Origin: Rhizobium sp. Root1334
GTDB lineage: Bacteria > Pseudomonadota > Alphaproteobacteria > Rhizobiales > Rhizobiaceae
Reading direction: 5' to 3'
NCBI RefSeq assembly: GCF_001426665.1
Contig: NZ_LMEY01000006.1
Location: forward strand, 217,055-281,054
DNA: 64,000 nucleotides
The stretch's first letter is position 1, and every line of letters starts with the position of its first letter. Shown piece after piece: positions 8,845-16,823 of the stretch. The notes beneath the pieces are model-generated. The model saw only the letters and a program-made list of their open reading frames with translations. It did no database searches and was not told where the DNA came from. The position numbers and the translations under genes are program-made.

Positions 8845-9012
8845 GGGTGCCTCCTTCAGCTCGCCCTCTCCGTCGAGGGCGAGGCGGTAGGGGCAGATGC
8901 GGGAGGCCGGCCCGTCACACCCTGTTCTCGGTGCTGGTGCGGAACAGGGTTGACGGGCTGGCAGCGTCTGCCACACCGAGCCCTGCCTCGACGGGCGAGC
9001 TGAGGAGGCGCC
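8845..9012. repeat. Very long imperfect inverted repeat upstream of ardC
   Basis: Left arm 8845-8927 and right arm 8942-9012 pair almost along their whole length around a 14-base loop. Matched blocks, inner to outer: CCCTGTTC with GAACAGGG, CCCGTCA with TGACGGG, GGCAGA with TCTGCC, CGTCGAGG with CCTCGACG, AGCTCGCC with GGCGAGCT, and GCCTCCT with AGGAGGC. The ardC ribosome-binding site is part of the left arm and would be paired in a transcript. The size and place recall single-strand promoters of plasmid leading regions such as Frpo of F. Confidence 0.85.
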
Positions 9013-9085
9013 GACTATGATCGGCACGCCCGGAACTGCCAGGATAATGCGCGCGCTCAGCTGGCGTCGTCTCGCGGCACGCACT

Positions 9086-9496
9086 TCAGGGGAACAACCC
9101 GGGCGTTACCAGATCGGGCCGGCTCCTGCTGCAGGCCTTCGATAACGGCATCCCGCTCGGCGACCTCAACGTCAGCATCTGGATGTGCTGCGCGAGCGTG
9201 CGGACGAGGCCGCGCAGGTCGGCAGTCTCGGCGCCGCGCACGGCCTGCAGCTCGGCTTCGAGTGCACGGACGCGCTCCTTGAGGGCGCTCTGGCAGGATC
9301 TCCGGTGAGGCGCTTCGGCCGCCCGGAACTCGGCGAGAAGATCAGCCGCACGGTTCGCCGTTACCCGGCTGACGCCGGCTTCGCGCGCCAAGTTGGAGAC
9401 GGTGAGCGCGCCATCGGTGCGCTCGGGGCGGCCATCGAGGAGCCGCGCCATCACCGCCCGCAACGCCGCCTCGCTCTTGGCGCCGAGCGCGCTCAT
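9086..9496 (-). CDS. DUF6262/TnpC-like accessory protein of a tyrosine-recombinase element
   Basis: A 136-residue protein with a helix-turn-helix part (LTVSNLAREAGVSRVTANRA, residues 31-50) and a following coiled coil (LKERVRALEAELQAV). This layout matches the small third protein of Tn554-like elements, which helps excision or orientation of integration. It starts four bases inside the 3' end of the upstream integrase remnant (ATGA overlap), the arrangement expected for the original element. With the integrase broken, the element is presumably dead. Confidence 0.55.
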   Translation of the reverse strand: MSALGAKSEAALRAVMARLLDGRPERTDGALTVSNLAREAGVSRVTANRAADLLAEFRAAEAPHRRSCQSALKERVRALEAELQAVRGAETADLRGLVRTLAQHIQMLTLRSPSGMPLSKACSRSRPDLVTPGLFP

Positions 9497-10150
9497 GCTC
9501 CGCCCTCTATCAGGGGTGTGATGAGCCGGCGCTTGCGTTCGTTGTCGCGCGTGAAGGCTTCGCGTTGCAACGGCGACAGGCGGCCTCCAGCAAGCAGCCC
9601 TTCGCGCTCAGTGATCGAGGCGTGCCACGGCTCGCAATGCCGGGCGGTCAGACAGGCGTTCGGGCAGCGATCGGGACTACAGCACGAGAGCGCCGGAGCC
9701 GTTCGCTCGGCGCCCGGCGCGTCGGTGAAGCAGAGGGCGGTCGCCGCATGGAAGAGGCAGTTGTTGAGGAAGCCGACGTGCAGCGTCCGTCCGAGATGGG
9801 CAAGCATGGTGCGCAACCGCCTGCGGTCCACGATCCGACCGGGACGATCGCCGAGCTCGTCGCGGACGCGTGCGAACTCTCGTCGCAGTCGCGCCCCGCC
9901 CGAACCGGCCGGACCTTCCTGGCGAAGGAACGCCTCGTAATGGGCAACAATGTCGCCAAACTGACCGAGTGCGCGCTCTCGCTCGACGGCGAGGCGGAAG
10001 TCAGCCTGGCTTGATCCGGCATAGCCCCTCAAACATGGCGACGGAGGCATGCTTGTACTGGATCTTGCCAGCGACCGTGCCGAGCGGTCGGTTTGCGATG
10101 TACCAGGCAGCTGTACGACGCAACTGTCGCGTCGTGAACTTCCAGGCCTC
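9493..10150 (-). pseudogene. C-terminal fragment of a Tn554-type integrase, frameshifted
   Basis: The minus strand from about 10150 encodes the end of a tyrosine recombinase: AWKFTTRQLRRTAAWYIANR then GTVAGKIQYKHASVAMFEG. The frame is then broken by an extra G in a GGGG run (plus strand 10025-10028) and resumes one frame over with YAGSSQADFRLAVERERAL through to a Cys-rich tail (CCSPDRCPNACLTARHCEPW) typical of the large integrase of such elements. The N-terminal two-thirds are missing, replaced at 10150 by a ParB fragment. It overlaps the DUF6262-like gene. Confidence 0.75.
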
Positions 10151-10608
10151 ATCGCAGTCGCGCGGAGACGAAGAAGCGAGCGGCGATTTCCTCCTCGCCA
10201 AGCCCCTGCTCACGCAGCGTCTGGAAGGCAGGGAACTGATCGAGCGGATGCAACGCGGTGGATGTTCTCTGCCAGAGAGTCCTCCACCTCAAGTGTGTCG
10301 CCACGGCTGACGATGCAGGGAACACCTACCGTTTTCGCAAGGCGCTTTTGGGAAACGAGCAGTTCGAGGGTGCGATAGCGACGACCGCCAACCGGGATAC
10401 GATTAATGACAGTCTTATTGCCCTCGCTGTCAAGCTCGGCGCGGACAGTGAGACTGGCAAGCAGGCCGCGATGTGCAATATCTTCTGCCAGCTCCTCGAT
10501 GGAGACGCCTGCCTTGATTTTGCGGACGTTCTGCTGGCTGAGCACCAGCTTATTGCAGGGAATGCCACACGCAGCACTGAGCGTGATTGTCTGGATGGCC
10601 GGTGCCAT
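10150..10608 (-). pseudogene. N-terminal fragment of a ParB/RepB-type nuclease-fold gene, frameshifted and truncated
   Basis: Residues 1-110 of the frame give a ParB N-terminal domain: KLVLSQQNVRKIKAGVSIEE, then VGGRRYRTLELL and the ParB signature DSLAENIHR. Near 10250 the frame breaks; the next frame continues the family sequence as LHPLDQFPAFQTLREQGLGE, EEIAARFFVS, and then meets a stop at 10150-10152, exactly where integrase sequence begins. So there are two lesions: a frameshift and a fusion/deletion junction. Such ParB-like genes usually lie beside ardC and DUF932 on rhizobial plasmids. Confidence 0.75.
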
Positions 10609-10910
10609 GTTTTACTCCATGACGGGCCGGCGGAGCCTCTCTCCGACCTTCCTAACCCATCACGAATTCCCCTTCCCCTCTGCTACTCTTGCGCCACTTC
10701 CGGACTGTCAGAAGGCCCCCGCGTGGAGCCAATCGTAACGGATCTCCGCGTAAATTGTGAAGGGTCGGTATTGCTGCGTTGTAAGGATCATGCGAGTGGC
10801 GATACATCAATTCGCCAGCGAATTCCACAAAACGCCAACCTGTTACTCGTTCGTTGCGCGCAACGACATATCGCGGCGCTGCGGCATGACGACGGTAGCG
10901 ATCGACCAGA
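10609..10910. other. Gene-free stretch between virB11 and the parB remnant
   Basis: A 92-codon minus-strand frame at 10652-10930 has no recognisable similarity and no convincing ribosome-binding site. The first part overlaps the abandoned virB11 tail. Confidence 0.35.
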
Positions 10911-10976
10911 TCATTCGCGCCCCTGCGCATCCCGGTAATACACTTCGCTCACGTGAAACCGTCCTTCGATGCGTTT

Positions 10977-11915
10977 TCACTGAACGATGACGTCGATGGC
11001 AATCGTCAACAGCTCCCGGATATCAAGCCTGTCGAGGTCCCTGCCCCCCTCTGATTCTTTGACCAGCAACGTCAGCTGTTCGAAGGCAAGCCGCGCCGAG
11101 TCGGCATGGACCGTTGTCACCGAGCCGGGGTGGCCTGAACTCACATTGCGGATATAATAGAATGCCGCGCCGTCTCTCAGCTCCTGCAGCAGGATCCGAT
11201 CGGGCCGCATGCGCAGGCAGGATTCGAGCAGGTCCTTGGCGCCAATGTTCGCCAATCCTTGACCACCCTTGGAATAAAATAAACGGACATGGTTTGGTTG
11301 CGGAATGACCAGCTCGGGTGTGTCCTCGATTGTGATGATCCGTTCGCTTGAAGGAATATGACGGATCAATGCCTTCGATAAAGTCGTCTTACCTGAGCCT
11401 GTTGCCCCCGAAATGATGATGTTTTTCCTTGCGCAAACGGCTTCGCGCAGAAATGCCTTATAGGCTCTATTCCCGTATAGTGCTGAAAGCTTTTTTTCCG
11501 ATCGATTACCATCTGTTTCGGCTTTGACCACGTCTTCGAACAGTCCGCCCCGATCGAGATCGTCCAGGCTGAGCGATACGGACGACGGCTTTCTGATGGT
11601 GATGCTCATGGTTCCCTTGGCCGTTGCTGGTGGGATCACGATCTGAACGCGTTCGTCGCCGGGCAACGTGGCCGACAGAATTGGTTTCGTTTCATCGATC
11701 GATTGGTTTGAGTAAGTCGCAACGGCACGTGCCAGGCGCATCAGCTTATCGAACGACAACTCGGGCACATGATGGGTCTGCCACCCCGCCGGCCCCTCTG
11801 TGATGACCTGCGCCGGCCGATTGACAATGACCTCGAAGAGCGATGCGTCACGCAGAAAGGGCGAGAAGGGAGCAAGAAGCTCGCGTACGACACCGAGGTC
11901 TGCCCGTTCCGTCAT
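10977..11915 (-). CDS. virB11: VirB11 traffic ATPase, last 21 residues cut off by TGA
   Basis: A hexameric ATPase of the type IV secretion inner-membrane complex that powers pilus assembly and substrate transfer. Visible are the Walker A GATGSGKTTLSK, the Asp box IITIEDTPEL, Walker B-like MRPDRILLQELRDGAAF, and the His box GHPGSVTTVHA. The ATG at 11915 has AGGAG seven bases upstream. The frame stops at TGA 10977-10979 after IAIDVIVQ. The next codons in the same frame still spell the normal family ending (KRIEGRFHVSEVYY and a few more) up to a second TGA at 10911, so a Cys-type codon has probably mutated to TGA. Function may be reduced. Last gene of the operon. Confidence 0.9.
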   Translation of the reverse strand: MTERADLGVVRELLAPFSPFLRDASLFEVIVNRPAQVITEGPAGWQTHHVPELSFDKLMRLARAVATYSNQSIDETKPILSATLPGDERVQIVIPPATAKGTMSITIRKPSSVSLSLDDLDRGGLFEDVVKAETDGNRSEKKLSALYGNRAYKAFLREAVCARKNIIISGATGSGKTTLSKALIRHIPSSERIITIEDTPELVIPQPNHVRLFYSKGGQGLANIGAKDLLESCLRMRPDRILLQELRDGAAFYYIRNVSSGHPGSVTTVHADSARLAFEQLTLLVKESEGGRDLDRLDIRELLTIAIDVIVQ

Positions 11916-11925
11916 GTGCAAGCTC

Positions 11926-13101
11926 CTATTTCGCGACGAGAGTTGAATCCGGGCTAAAATCGCCGAGCACGGCGCGGTCGTAGATGAGATTGCGAGGTTC
12001 GGTCACGCGCAACCGGTAGACGCCGGAAAAATCGAGGTCACGAGCGACGAAGATTGAGACCATCTCGCCCTGATGTTTGAAGAGCGTCGGGGCAATATTG
12101 ATCGACTGTTCCACCGCGATCGCCGCGGCCTGCTGGCCGGCGCTCGTGGTATTCTGCGCCTCGACGTCGCTTTCCCGCAACCGACTGTTCGCATAGGAGG
12201 CCGCATCGCCGACGATCGACAGTAACATTGCACTGCCGAAGCGCTCCCACCAGTGGGTATCGACAGAGCCGCTTATGCCGGCACGGCCAAGAGCATCCGT
12301 TGCAGGAGACGCCAGAGTAACAATCACACCCTTCGGCGTTTTGGCGCGATTCCACAGTACGAACAGGCGTTTTTGACCACGGCGCAGGCCCCCGCGATAT
12401 TCGCCAACGATCTGGCTGCCCTTTTCCATCAACACGACGCGGCCACTGTCCGACAACACGTCGCGGTTGACGACACAGCTTGCAAAACCGGGTTGATCGG
12501 AGGAGAGGGCTGTTTCCAGTGTGCAGGGAATAGACGTTCCCATCGCCACAATAAAATCACGGTTGCCTAGCGTACCGGCGAACGAGCCTCGCAACTGGGT
12601 CGGCGTCAGCATCCGGTTGAATCGCTGATCTTCATTTTCTTCCTGCGAACCAAGGGCGCCGGGATTGGCGTCGATCGGAAGGTAGTTCGACGCAGAATCC
12701 GAACTGAGGTCAGGCTCTTGCCGACCGGTGGCCGACGCGTTTTCACCGCCGTAGGCTATCACCGGCGCCCGCCGGGCGGCGTCCATGAGCTTGTCATCCT
12801 CGCTCAGTGGCTGCTCGGCCACCGCTGGAGCCGGCAGCAGGACCTCGGCTGGCCTGGTAACAGGCTGGACCGGCTCCTTAACGGGTTCGAATTCCGCCGT
12901 CTGCCGAATGACGATCCGCTCTGACTGGGCCCCTTCAACTGGCTTGTCCTGGCCACGCATCGACCAGAGCGCAAAGGCAACAAAAACGACGATCGCCACG
13001 GCAACCGCACCACGCTTAAGGACCGGATTGTTATCAAGGCGGTGGCCGGGCGGCGTTTCGGCGCGCTCGCCGGGAATTTGGATAGTTTGTTCCTCGGTCA
13101 T
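11926..13101 (-). CDS. virB10: VirB10 type IV secretion channel protein
   Basis: A 391-residue protein that spans both membranes and couples ATPase energy to the outer-membrane pore. One membrane segment is seen at about residues 27-47 (GAVAVAIVVFVAFALWSM), then a Pro-rich periplasmic linker, then the TrbI/VirB10 beta-barrel domain with the family segments FIVAMGTSIPCTLETALSS and SGRVVLMEKGSQIVGEYRGG, and the antenna-like region near WWERFGSAMLLSIVGD. The ATG at 13101 follows GGAGGTGGC, so the longer frame from 13218 is rejected. It lies 8 bp after virB9. Confidence 0.95.
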   Translation of the reverse strand: MTEEQTIQIPGERAETPPGHRLDNNPVLKRGAVAVAIVVFVAFALWSMRGQDKPVEGAQSERIVIRQTAEFEPVKEPVQPVTRPAEVLLPAPAVAEQPLSEDDKLMDAARRAPVIAYGGENASATGRQEPDLSSDSASNYLPIDANPGALGSQEENEDQRFNRMLTPTQLRGSFAGTLGNRDFIVAMGTSIPCTLETALSSDQPGFASCVVNRDVLSDSGRVVLMEKGSQIVGEYRGGLRRGQKRLFVLWNRAKTPKGVIVTLASPATDALGRAGISGSVDTHWWERFGSAMLLSIVGDAASYANSRLRESDVEAQNTTSAGQQAAAIAVEQSINIAPTLFKHQGEMVSIFVARDLDFSGVYRLRVTEPRNLIYDRAVLGDFSPDSTLVAK

Positions 13102-13109
13102 GCCACCTC

Positions 13110-13967
13110 CTATTGCGTTCCATCGGCCCGTGCCTTGACGACGCGCTCGACTGACGGCGACGTCGTATTGGTCTGCGGGTTGATGCCAACACGGTCGTAA
13201 GCTTCGTTGAAGATGCAAAGCACCTCACCGCCCCTGCGCAGAATGAACTTACGGCTGATCGCGTGCACCCGTACAAGGTTGCCGTTGACGGACTTGGGCA
13301 CCAAACTTTCGCTTTCATCGGCGTTTTCGATGTAGATCGCCGGCATTTCCTGATTGCCTTCGAAGGCGAATGTGGTGACTTTACCGTTGTCATAGACAGC
13401 CTGCGGTTCGAGCGGGGCGGAGCCCTGCGCAGAATAGCGCCAGTTGCGCGGACCATAGGCTTCGTGGAGGGCAAGCACCTGGTCCGCTTCACCTGCGTGA
13501 GCGGCCTGGGCGCGGGCAGCGGACTCAAGCCGCCGGCGCTCTGCCTCGTCGGCCGGATAACGGTACTTCACATAAAAATAGGTGTTCTGTCCCGCCTCAA
13601 CCGTTCCGTCGCGAACCGTTAGTTCCATCTGATAGCTTCGCGTCGATCCATCGCGTCTGGCCGTCACGACCGATATATTGGTCAATGGCTGATGTTCGCG
13701 CGGTTTCAGGAACAGGATATTGCCGGCAGGAGCGACCTCCCACGCTACACTGTTGCCGAGCGCGACATGGACAATCTCCTCGCCGGCGGCGAATTCGACC
13801 TGCACCGATGATCGCAATGTGCCGACGATCCTTGTGATGTTGTATGGCTGATAATCCACGAAGCGGACACGGCTGTCCTGTGACGCGCCGCGGGGAATTT
13901 GAAGGGCCCGCGCTGCCGAGGAAAGGCCAAGGCTGACGACCAGGGCAATCAGGGCTATTTGTCTCAA
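13110..13967 (-). CDS. virB9: VirB9 outer-membrane complex protein
   Basis: A 285-residue periplasmic protein with a signal peptide (MRQIALIALVVSLGLSSAARA). VirB9 forms the outer layer of the type IV channel with VirB7 and VirB10. Family landmarks are DSRVRFVDYQPYNITRIVG near the mature N terminus, HVALGNSVAWEVAPAGNILF, and a C-terminal domain with FEGNQEMPAIYIENADE. Its start overlaps the virB8 stop (ATGA), so translation is probably coupled. Confidence 0.95.
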   Translation of the reverse strand: MRQIALIALVVSLGLSSAARALQIPRGASQDSRVRFVDYQPYNITRIVGTLRSSVQVEFAAGEEIVHVALGNSVAWEVAPAGNILFLKPREHQPLTNISVVTARRDGSTRSYQMELTVRDGTVEAGQNTYFYVKYRYPADEAERRRLESAARAQAAHAGEADQVLALHEAYGPRNWRYSAQGSAPLEPQAVYDNGKVTTFAFEGNQEMPAIYIENADESESLVPKSVNGNLVRVHAISRKFILRRGGEVLCIFNEAYDRVGINPQTNTTSPSVERVVKARADGTQ

Positions 13968-14632
13968 TGGATGGCCTCCGGATCGGCTCGATATTCACTA
14001 ACGGCAAAGCCCAGGGGATTGGTCAGGCGGTCGGTGGAAGACAACGGCGCATTGACGTAGGAAAAGGTGAGCGTGGCGACCCAGTGCGTCGTGCGCACAT
14101 CATCTGCGCGGGTGATCGTGCGCATGTAGCGCACCGAGACCACATGGGCATTGATCAGGGAGATGGACAAAATATTGACGCGGGAGGTAGCGCTGCGGCC
14201 ATAAACATTTTGCGGAGAGTCCGGATTACTGCCTCGGTAGACGGTCGCAAAGCGAGTCTGCTCCGCCTGTGTTGAGAGGAGTGCCACCGATCGAAAATTC
14301 TCCTCGGCCTCGCTCCACACATAGCCTTCTCTGGCACGCACATATTTGGCCGCAAAATACTTCGTTACGGCCTCATCGTATGTGCCAGCGGTTGAGGTTA
14401 GCGCAGAAACGACATCGACAATACCGGTCGAATTGTCGACCCGCACGACGAATGGTTCTACCGTTTTCAAGGGAGCAAGCCCGGCAACCGCGAACACGGA
14501 AACGACAGCTATGATGCTGGCCGAGATCGCGAGAAACCAAGCAATGCGGGCGGAGCGTTCCACCTGGATCAGCCGATCCTGATCGAACCGGCGCGCCTTG
14601 TCAAAATAGCTTTTGAGATTATCGGAGGTCAT
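13964..14632 (-). CDS. virB8: VirB8 inner-membrane assembly factor
   Basis: A 222-residue bitopic protein: short cytoplasmic N terminus, one membrane helix (IAWFLAISASIIAVVSVFAV, about residues 29-48) and a periplasmic NTF2-like domain. Landmarks are PFVVRVDNSTGIVDVV, the YVRAREGY helix, and the C-terminal NPLGFAVSEYRADPE, which matches the conserved NPLGFxV motif. It nucleates assembly of the secretion complex. The ATG at 14632 lies four bases after virB7 stops. Confidence 0.95.
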   Translation of the reverse strand: MTSDNLKSYFDKARRFDQDRLIQVERSARIAWFLAISASIIAVVSVFAVAGLAPLKTVEPFVVRVDNSTGIVDVVSALTSTAGTYDEAVTKYFAAKYVRAREGYVWSEAEENFRSVALLSTQAEQTRFATVYRGSNPDSPQNVYGRSATSRVNILSISLINAHVVSVRYMRTITRADDVRTTHWVATLTFSYVNAPLSSTDRLTNPLGFAVSEYRADPEAIH

Positions 14633-14636
14633 CACG

Positions 14637-14921
14637 TCAATTTGCCTCACACCGGGTAGCATGCCCTTTTGCGTCGAAATGTGCGAAAGCAGCCGGGGTG
14701 ACCGAGGCCGGCTGCTCCGCATAGGACGCGGCATGGCGGGCCGGCTCCGCGGGCGCAACCGCTGGGGCTCGCCGCTTTAGCATCCTGTTGTCCTGCGGCT
14801 GCCACATCGACCGGTTCAGAGGCCGCCGGGAATAGCCATCACATTTGGGAAGCGGCTGTGTCATCGCACTGCAGGCGCACAATGCCCCAGCGATAAGAAA
14901 CAATGAAACGATACGTAGCAT
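14637..14921 (-). CDS. virB7: VirB7-type outer-membrane lipoprotein
   Basis: A 94-residue protein with a lipoprotein signal peptide ending in a lipobox (LIAGALCAC). Its place between virB6 and virB8 and the short secreted sequence fit the VirB7/TrwH lipoprotein that anchors VirB9 in the outer membrane. It is longer than Agrobacterium VirB7 (about 55 residues), with a low-complexity Ala/Pro-rich middle. The identification rests mostly on position and lipobox. Confidence 0.75.
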   Translation of the reverse strand: MLRIVSLFLIAGALCACSAMTQPLPKCDGYSRRPLNRSMWQPQDNRMLKRRAPAVAPAEPARHAASYAEQPASVTPAAFAHFDAKGHATRCEAN

Positions 14922-14928
14922 TTAGAAA

Positions 14929-15888
14929 CTACCTGTCCATTTTATTGAGGGAAACACTGTCTTTCGGTCTTCCCGATCCGGTGCGGCCTAAGGCGCTGGC
15001 TCCTCGCCCGAACGCTCTGGCTGTGCGCGAGGTCACCCGGGTGAGCGTGCTTTCATGGGCATCGCGAGCGGCGCCATATCCGTAGGTCAGGGAAGCCCCG
15101 CCTGCCGCGAGCGCCGATGCGATACCGGGCAACTGGTAAAAGACGTAGAATGCAGCAAGGCAGATGGCGCAGAGCGCGATCGGGCGCATCAGAAGGTCGG
15201 CGTAGCTTTCGATTGCCGTGAAGGTCGTGTCGATACACGTAATCAGGAGCGACCCGATCGCAACGACCAGAACCTGCAGAATGACGAAATTGACAAGTTG
15301 GCCGATCCACGACTCGGTGAAACGGCGGGTCGATTGAAACATCGCCAGCGCGATAAAGATCGGGCCGATCGCAAGCATGATGGCGAGTGCCAGCCGCGCA
15401 TAGAGGGAAACGATGTAACCGATCGTAGCCACGAGGACGCTCGCGCCAATGACCATCAACCCGCCAAAGCCGGTGACGATATCGGCCGGCCATGAGGCGC
15501 GCGACCAGATCTCGAGGGCACATTTCTGGCCTTTATCGAGCAGGCTGTCGAACGTGGATGCGCTCGGTACCATCCCCAAGTTCAGCGCCTGGGAAATTTC
15601 GCGGGGCAGCATTTCGAAGAAGACGCTGGCTACATAGGTCTGGTAATCGCTGGCGTTTCTTACCAGCATCACGATGATGGCAAGCTTGATGGCCCGAAAT
15701 GCAAACTCAAGGATCGGTTCCTGAACGGAACCGCGCAGGACAAGGTAGCCGTAGAGTATGACGTAAAGAGTCAGCGCTGCAGCGAGTGGACCGCTCACCC
15801 AGTTGGCGATGTTAGAGGTTCCGGAGGCGATGAAGTTTTCCAGGGGCGCCTTGAACTGGCCATCGACGAAGCTGAAAACCTGATACAT
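14929..15888 (-). CDS. virB6: VirB6 polytopic inner-membrane channel protein
   Basis: A 319-residue protein with at least six hydrophobic segments (for example LAAALTLYVILYGYLVLRG and ALAIMLAIGPIFIALAMF), the usual VirB6/TrbL topology with a large periplasmic loop after the first helices. VirB6 lines the substrate path through the inner membrane. The family signature ARLALAIMLAIGPIF is clear. A GGAGG lies just before the ATG. It lies between the EexN-type gene and the virB7 gene. Confidence 0.93.
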   Translation of the reverse strand: MYQVFSFVDGQFKAPLENFIASGTSNIANWVSGPLAAALTLYVILYGYLVLRGSVQEPILEFAFRAIKLAIIVMLVRNASDYQTYVASVFFEMLPREISQALNLGMVPSASTFDSLLDKGQKCALEIWSRASWPADIVTGFGGLMVIGASVLVATIGYIVSLYARLALAIMLAIGPIFIALAMFQSTRRFTESWIGQLVNFVILQVLVVAIGSLLITCIDTTFTAIESYADLLMRPIALCAICLAAFYVFYQLPGIASALAAGGASLTYGYGAARDAHESTLTRVTSRTARAFGRGASALGRTGSGRPKDSVSLNKMDR

Positions 15889-15891
15889 GGT

Positions 15892-16125
15892 TTAGCCTCC
15901 AAGCGACTTGCCGATGCGCTCGCGACGCACCTTCCGATCTGCGGCTGCCGGATTTTGGGAATTGGGTTTATCACGTAACGTACCGGGATTGTTGCGGCAT
16001 TCTCCCATTATTCTCACAAGCAGCGGTTCGTCGGCCATGAGCTCATCGCCGGTGTAGGTTTTTTCGAAGGGGCCGGAGCAAGCCGACGGTGCCGATACGA
16101 CCAATCCAAAAAGGGCCTGTTTCAT
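15892..16125 (-). CDS. eexN: EexN-type entry-exclusion lipoprotein
   Basis: A 77-residue protein whose ATG overlaps the virB5 stop (ATGA). A short signal peptide ends in a possible lipobox (SAPSAC). The mature part has MGECRNNPGTL, the ECxxNPG motif of the EexN family. Genes of this family sit between virB5 and virB6 homologues in many conjugation operons, and the protein in a recipient blocks redundant entry of the same plasmid. The second Cys usual in the family is replaced by Ser in KPNSQNP. Confidence 0.75.
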   Translation of the reverse strand: MKQALFGLVVSAPSACSGPFEKTYTGDELMADEPLLVRIMGECRNNPGTLRDKPNSQNPAAADRKVRRERIGKSLGG

Positions 16126-16823
16126 TTGAACGCCGCTCCCATAGTATCCATGCGCTTGCGCCAATCTTCGGCTTTGCGCTGTTCATCGATTTTCCCCTGT
16201 GTTTGCTGAACCAGCTGTAAACTTTGCATGCGCAGGAAATCGGTTTGCAGAAACGCCGTTTCAGCCTGCAACCGAGCCTGCAGATCGGCGATGTCCTTGG
16301 CGTCCTCCGCGCTTGAAATTTGCTGGCGCAGCTGATCGATGCCGTCGATACGTTTGGTGGCTGCATCGTAAATCTGCTGACCGAGGCTCATGTGGCCTGC
16401 GTTCTGGGTCTGGGCGCGCGATAATTCCTGCGCGTAGAAGTCGTTGGCGTCTGTGCGATAAGTCGAGTTGTCCTTGAGGAACTTCGCGGCGGAGTTGCCG
16501 AAAGCGCCGGTACCCGCTCCGTTGAGCAAGCCTTCGATGGTATTGAAGTCCTGTGGCAGTGCCTTGCGGATTGCCGGGTCGTTCAAAACGCTTGCGACAT
16601 CCGCCATTCCAGTGATCTTGTTCAGCGACCCGAAAAGCCGCTCAGCCTGCTGGAGCTGCTGGTTGAGCGCATCGAGCTGGGACTTCAGCTGTGTGATACT
16701 CTCGATCTGCTTTGCAATCGCCGCCTGGTCGATGACCGGGATGCCTTGTGCGAATGTCATTGCGGCTGGCATCAAGAGCGCTGCAACGACCAGAGGAAAC
16801 CGTTTCCTGCTCGATTCCATCAA
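16122..16823 (-). CDS. virB5: VirB5 minor pilus protein
   Basis: A 233-residue secreted protein with a signal peptide (PLVVAALLMPAAMTFA). The mature part is a long helical bundle, Gln- and Lys-rich, with the family start GIPVIDQAAIAKQIESI and coiled-coil stretches (LKSQLDALNQQLQQAERLFG). VirB5 sits at the pilus tip and contacts recipient cells. Its start overlaps the virB4 stop. Confidence 0.92.
   Translation of the reverse strand: MMESSRKRFPLVVAALLMPAAMTFAQGIPVIDQAAIAKQIESITQLKSQLDALNQQLQQAERLFGSLNKITGMADVASVLNDPAIRKALPQDFNTIEGLLNGAGTGAFGNSAAKFLKDNSTYRTDANDFYAQELSRAQTQNAGHMSLGQQIYDAATKRIDGIDQLRQQISSAEDAKDIADLQARLQAETAFLQTDFLRMQSLQLVQQTQGKIDEQRKAEDWRKRMDTMGAAFK

Noticed and set aside
10652..10930. 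A 92-codon minus-strand frame below virB11
   Set aside because: It overlaps the abandoned virB11 tail in another frame and matches nothing I know.
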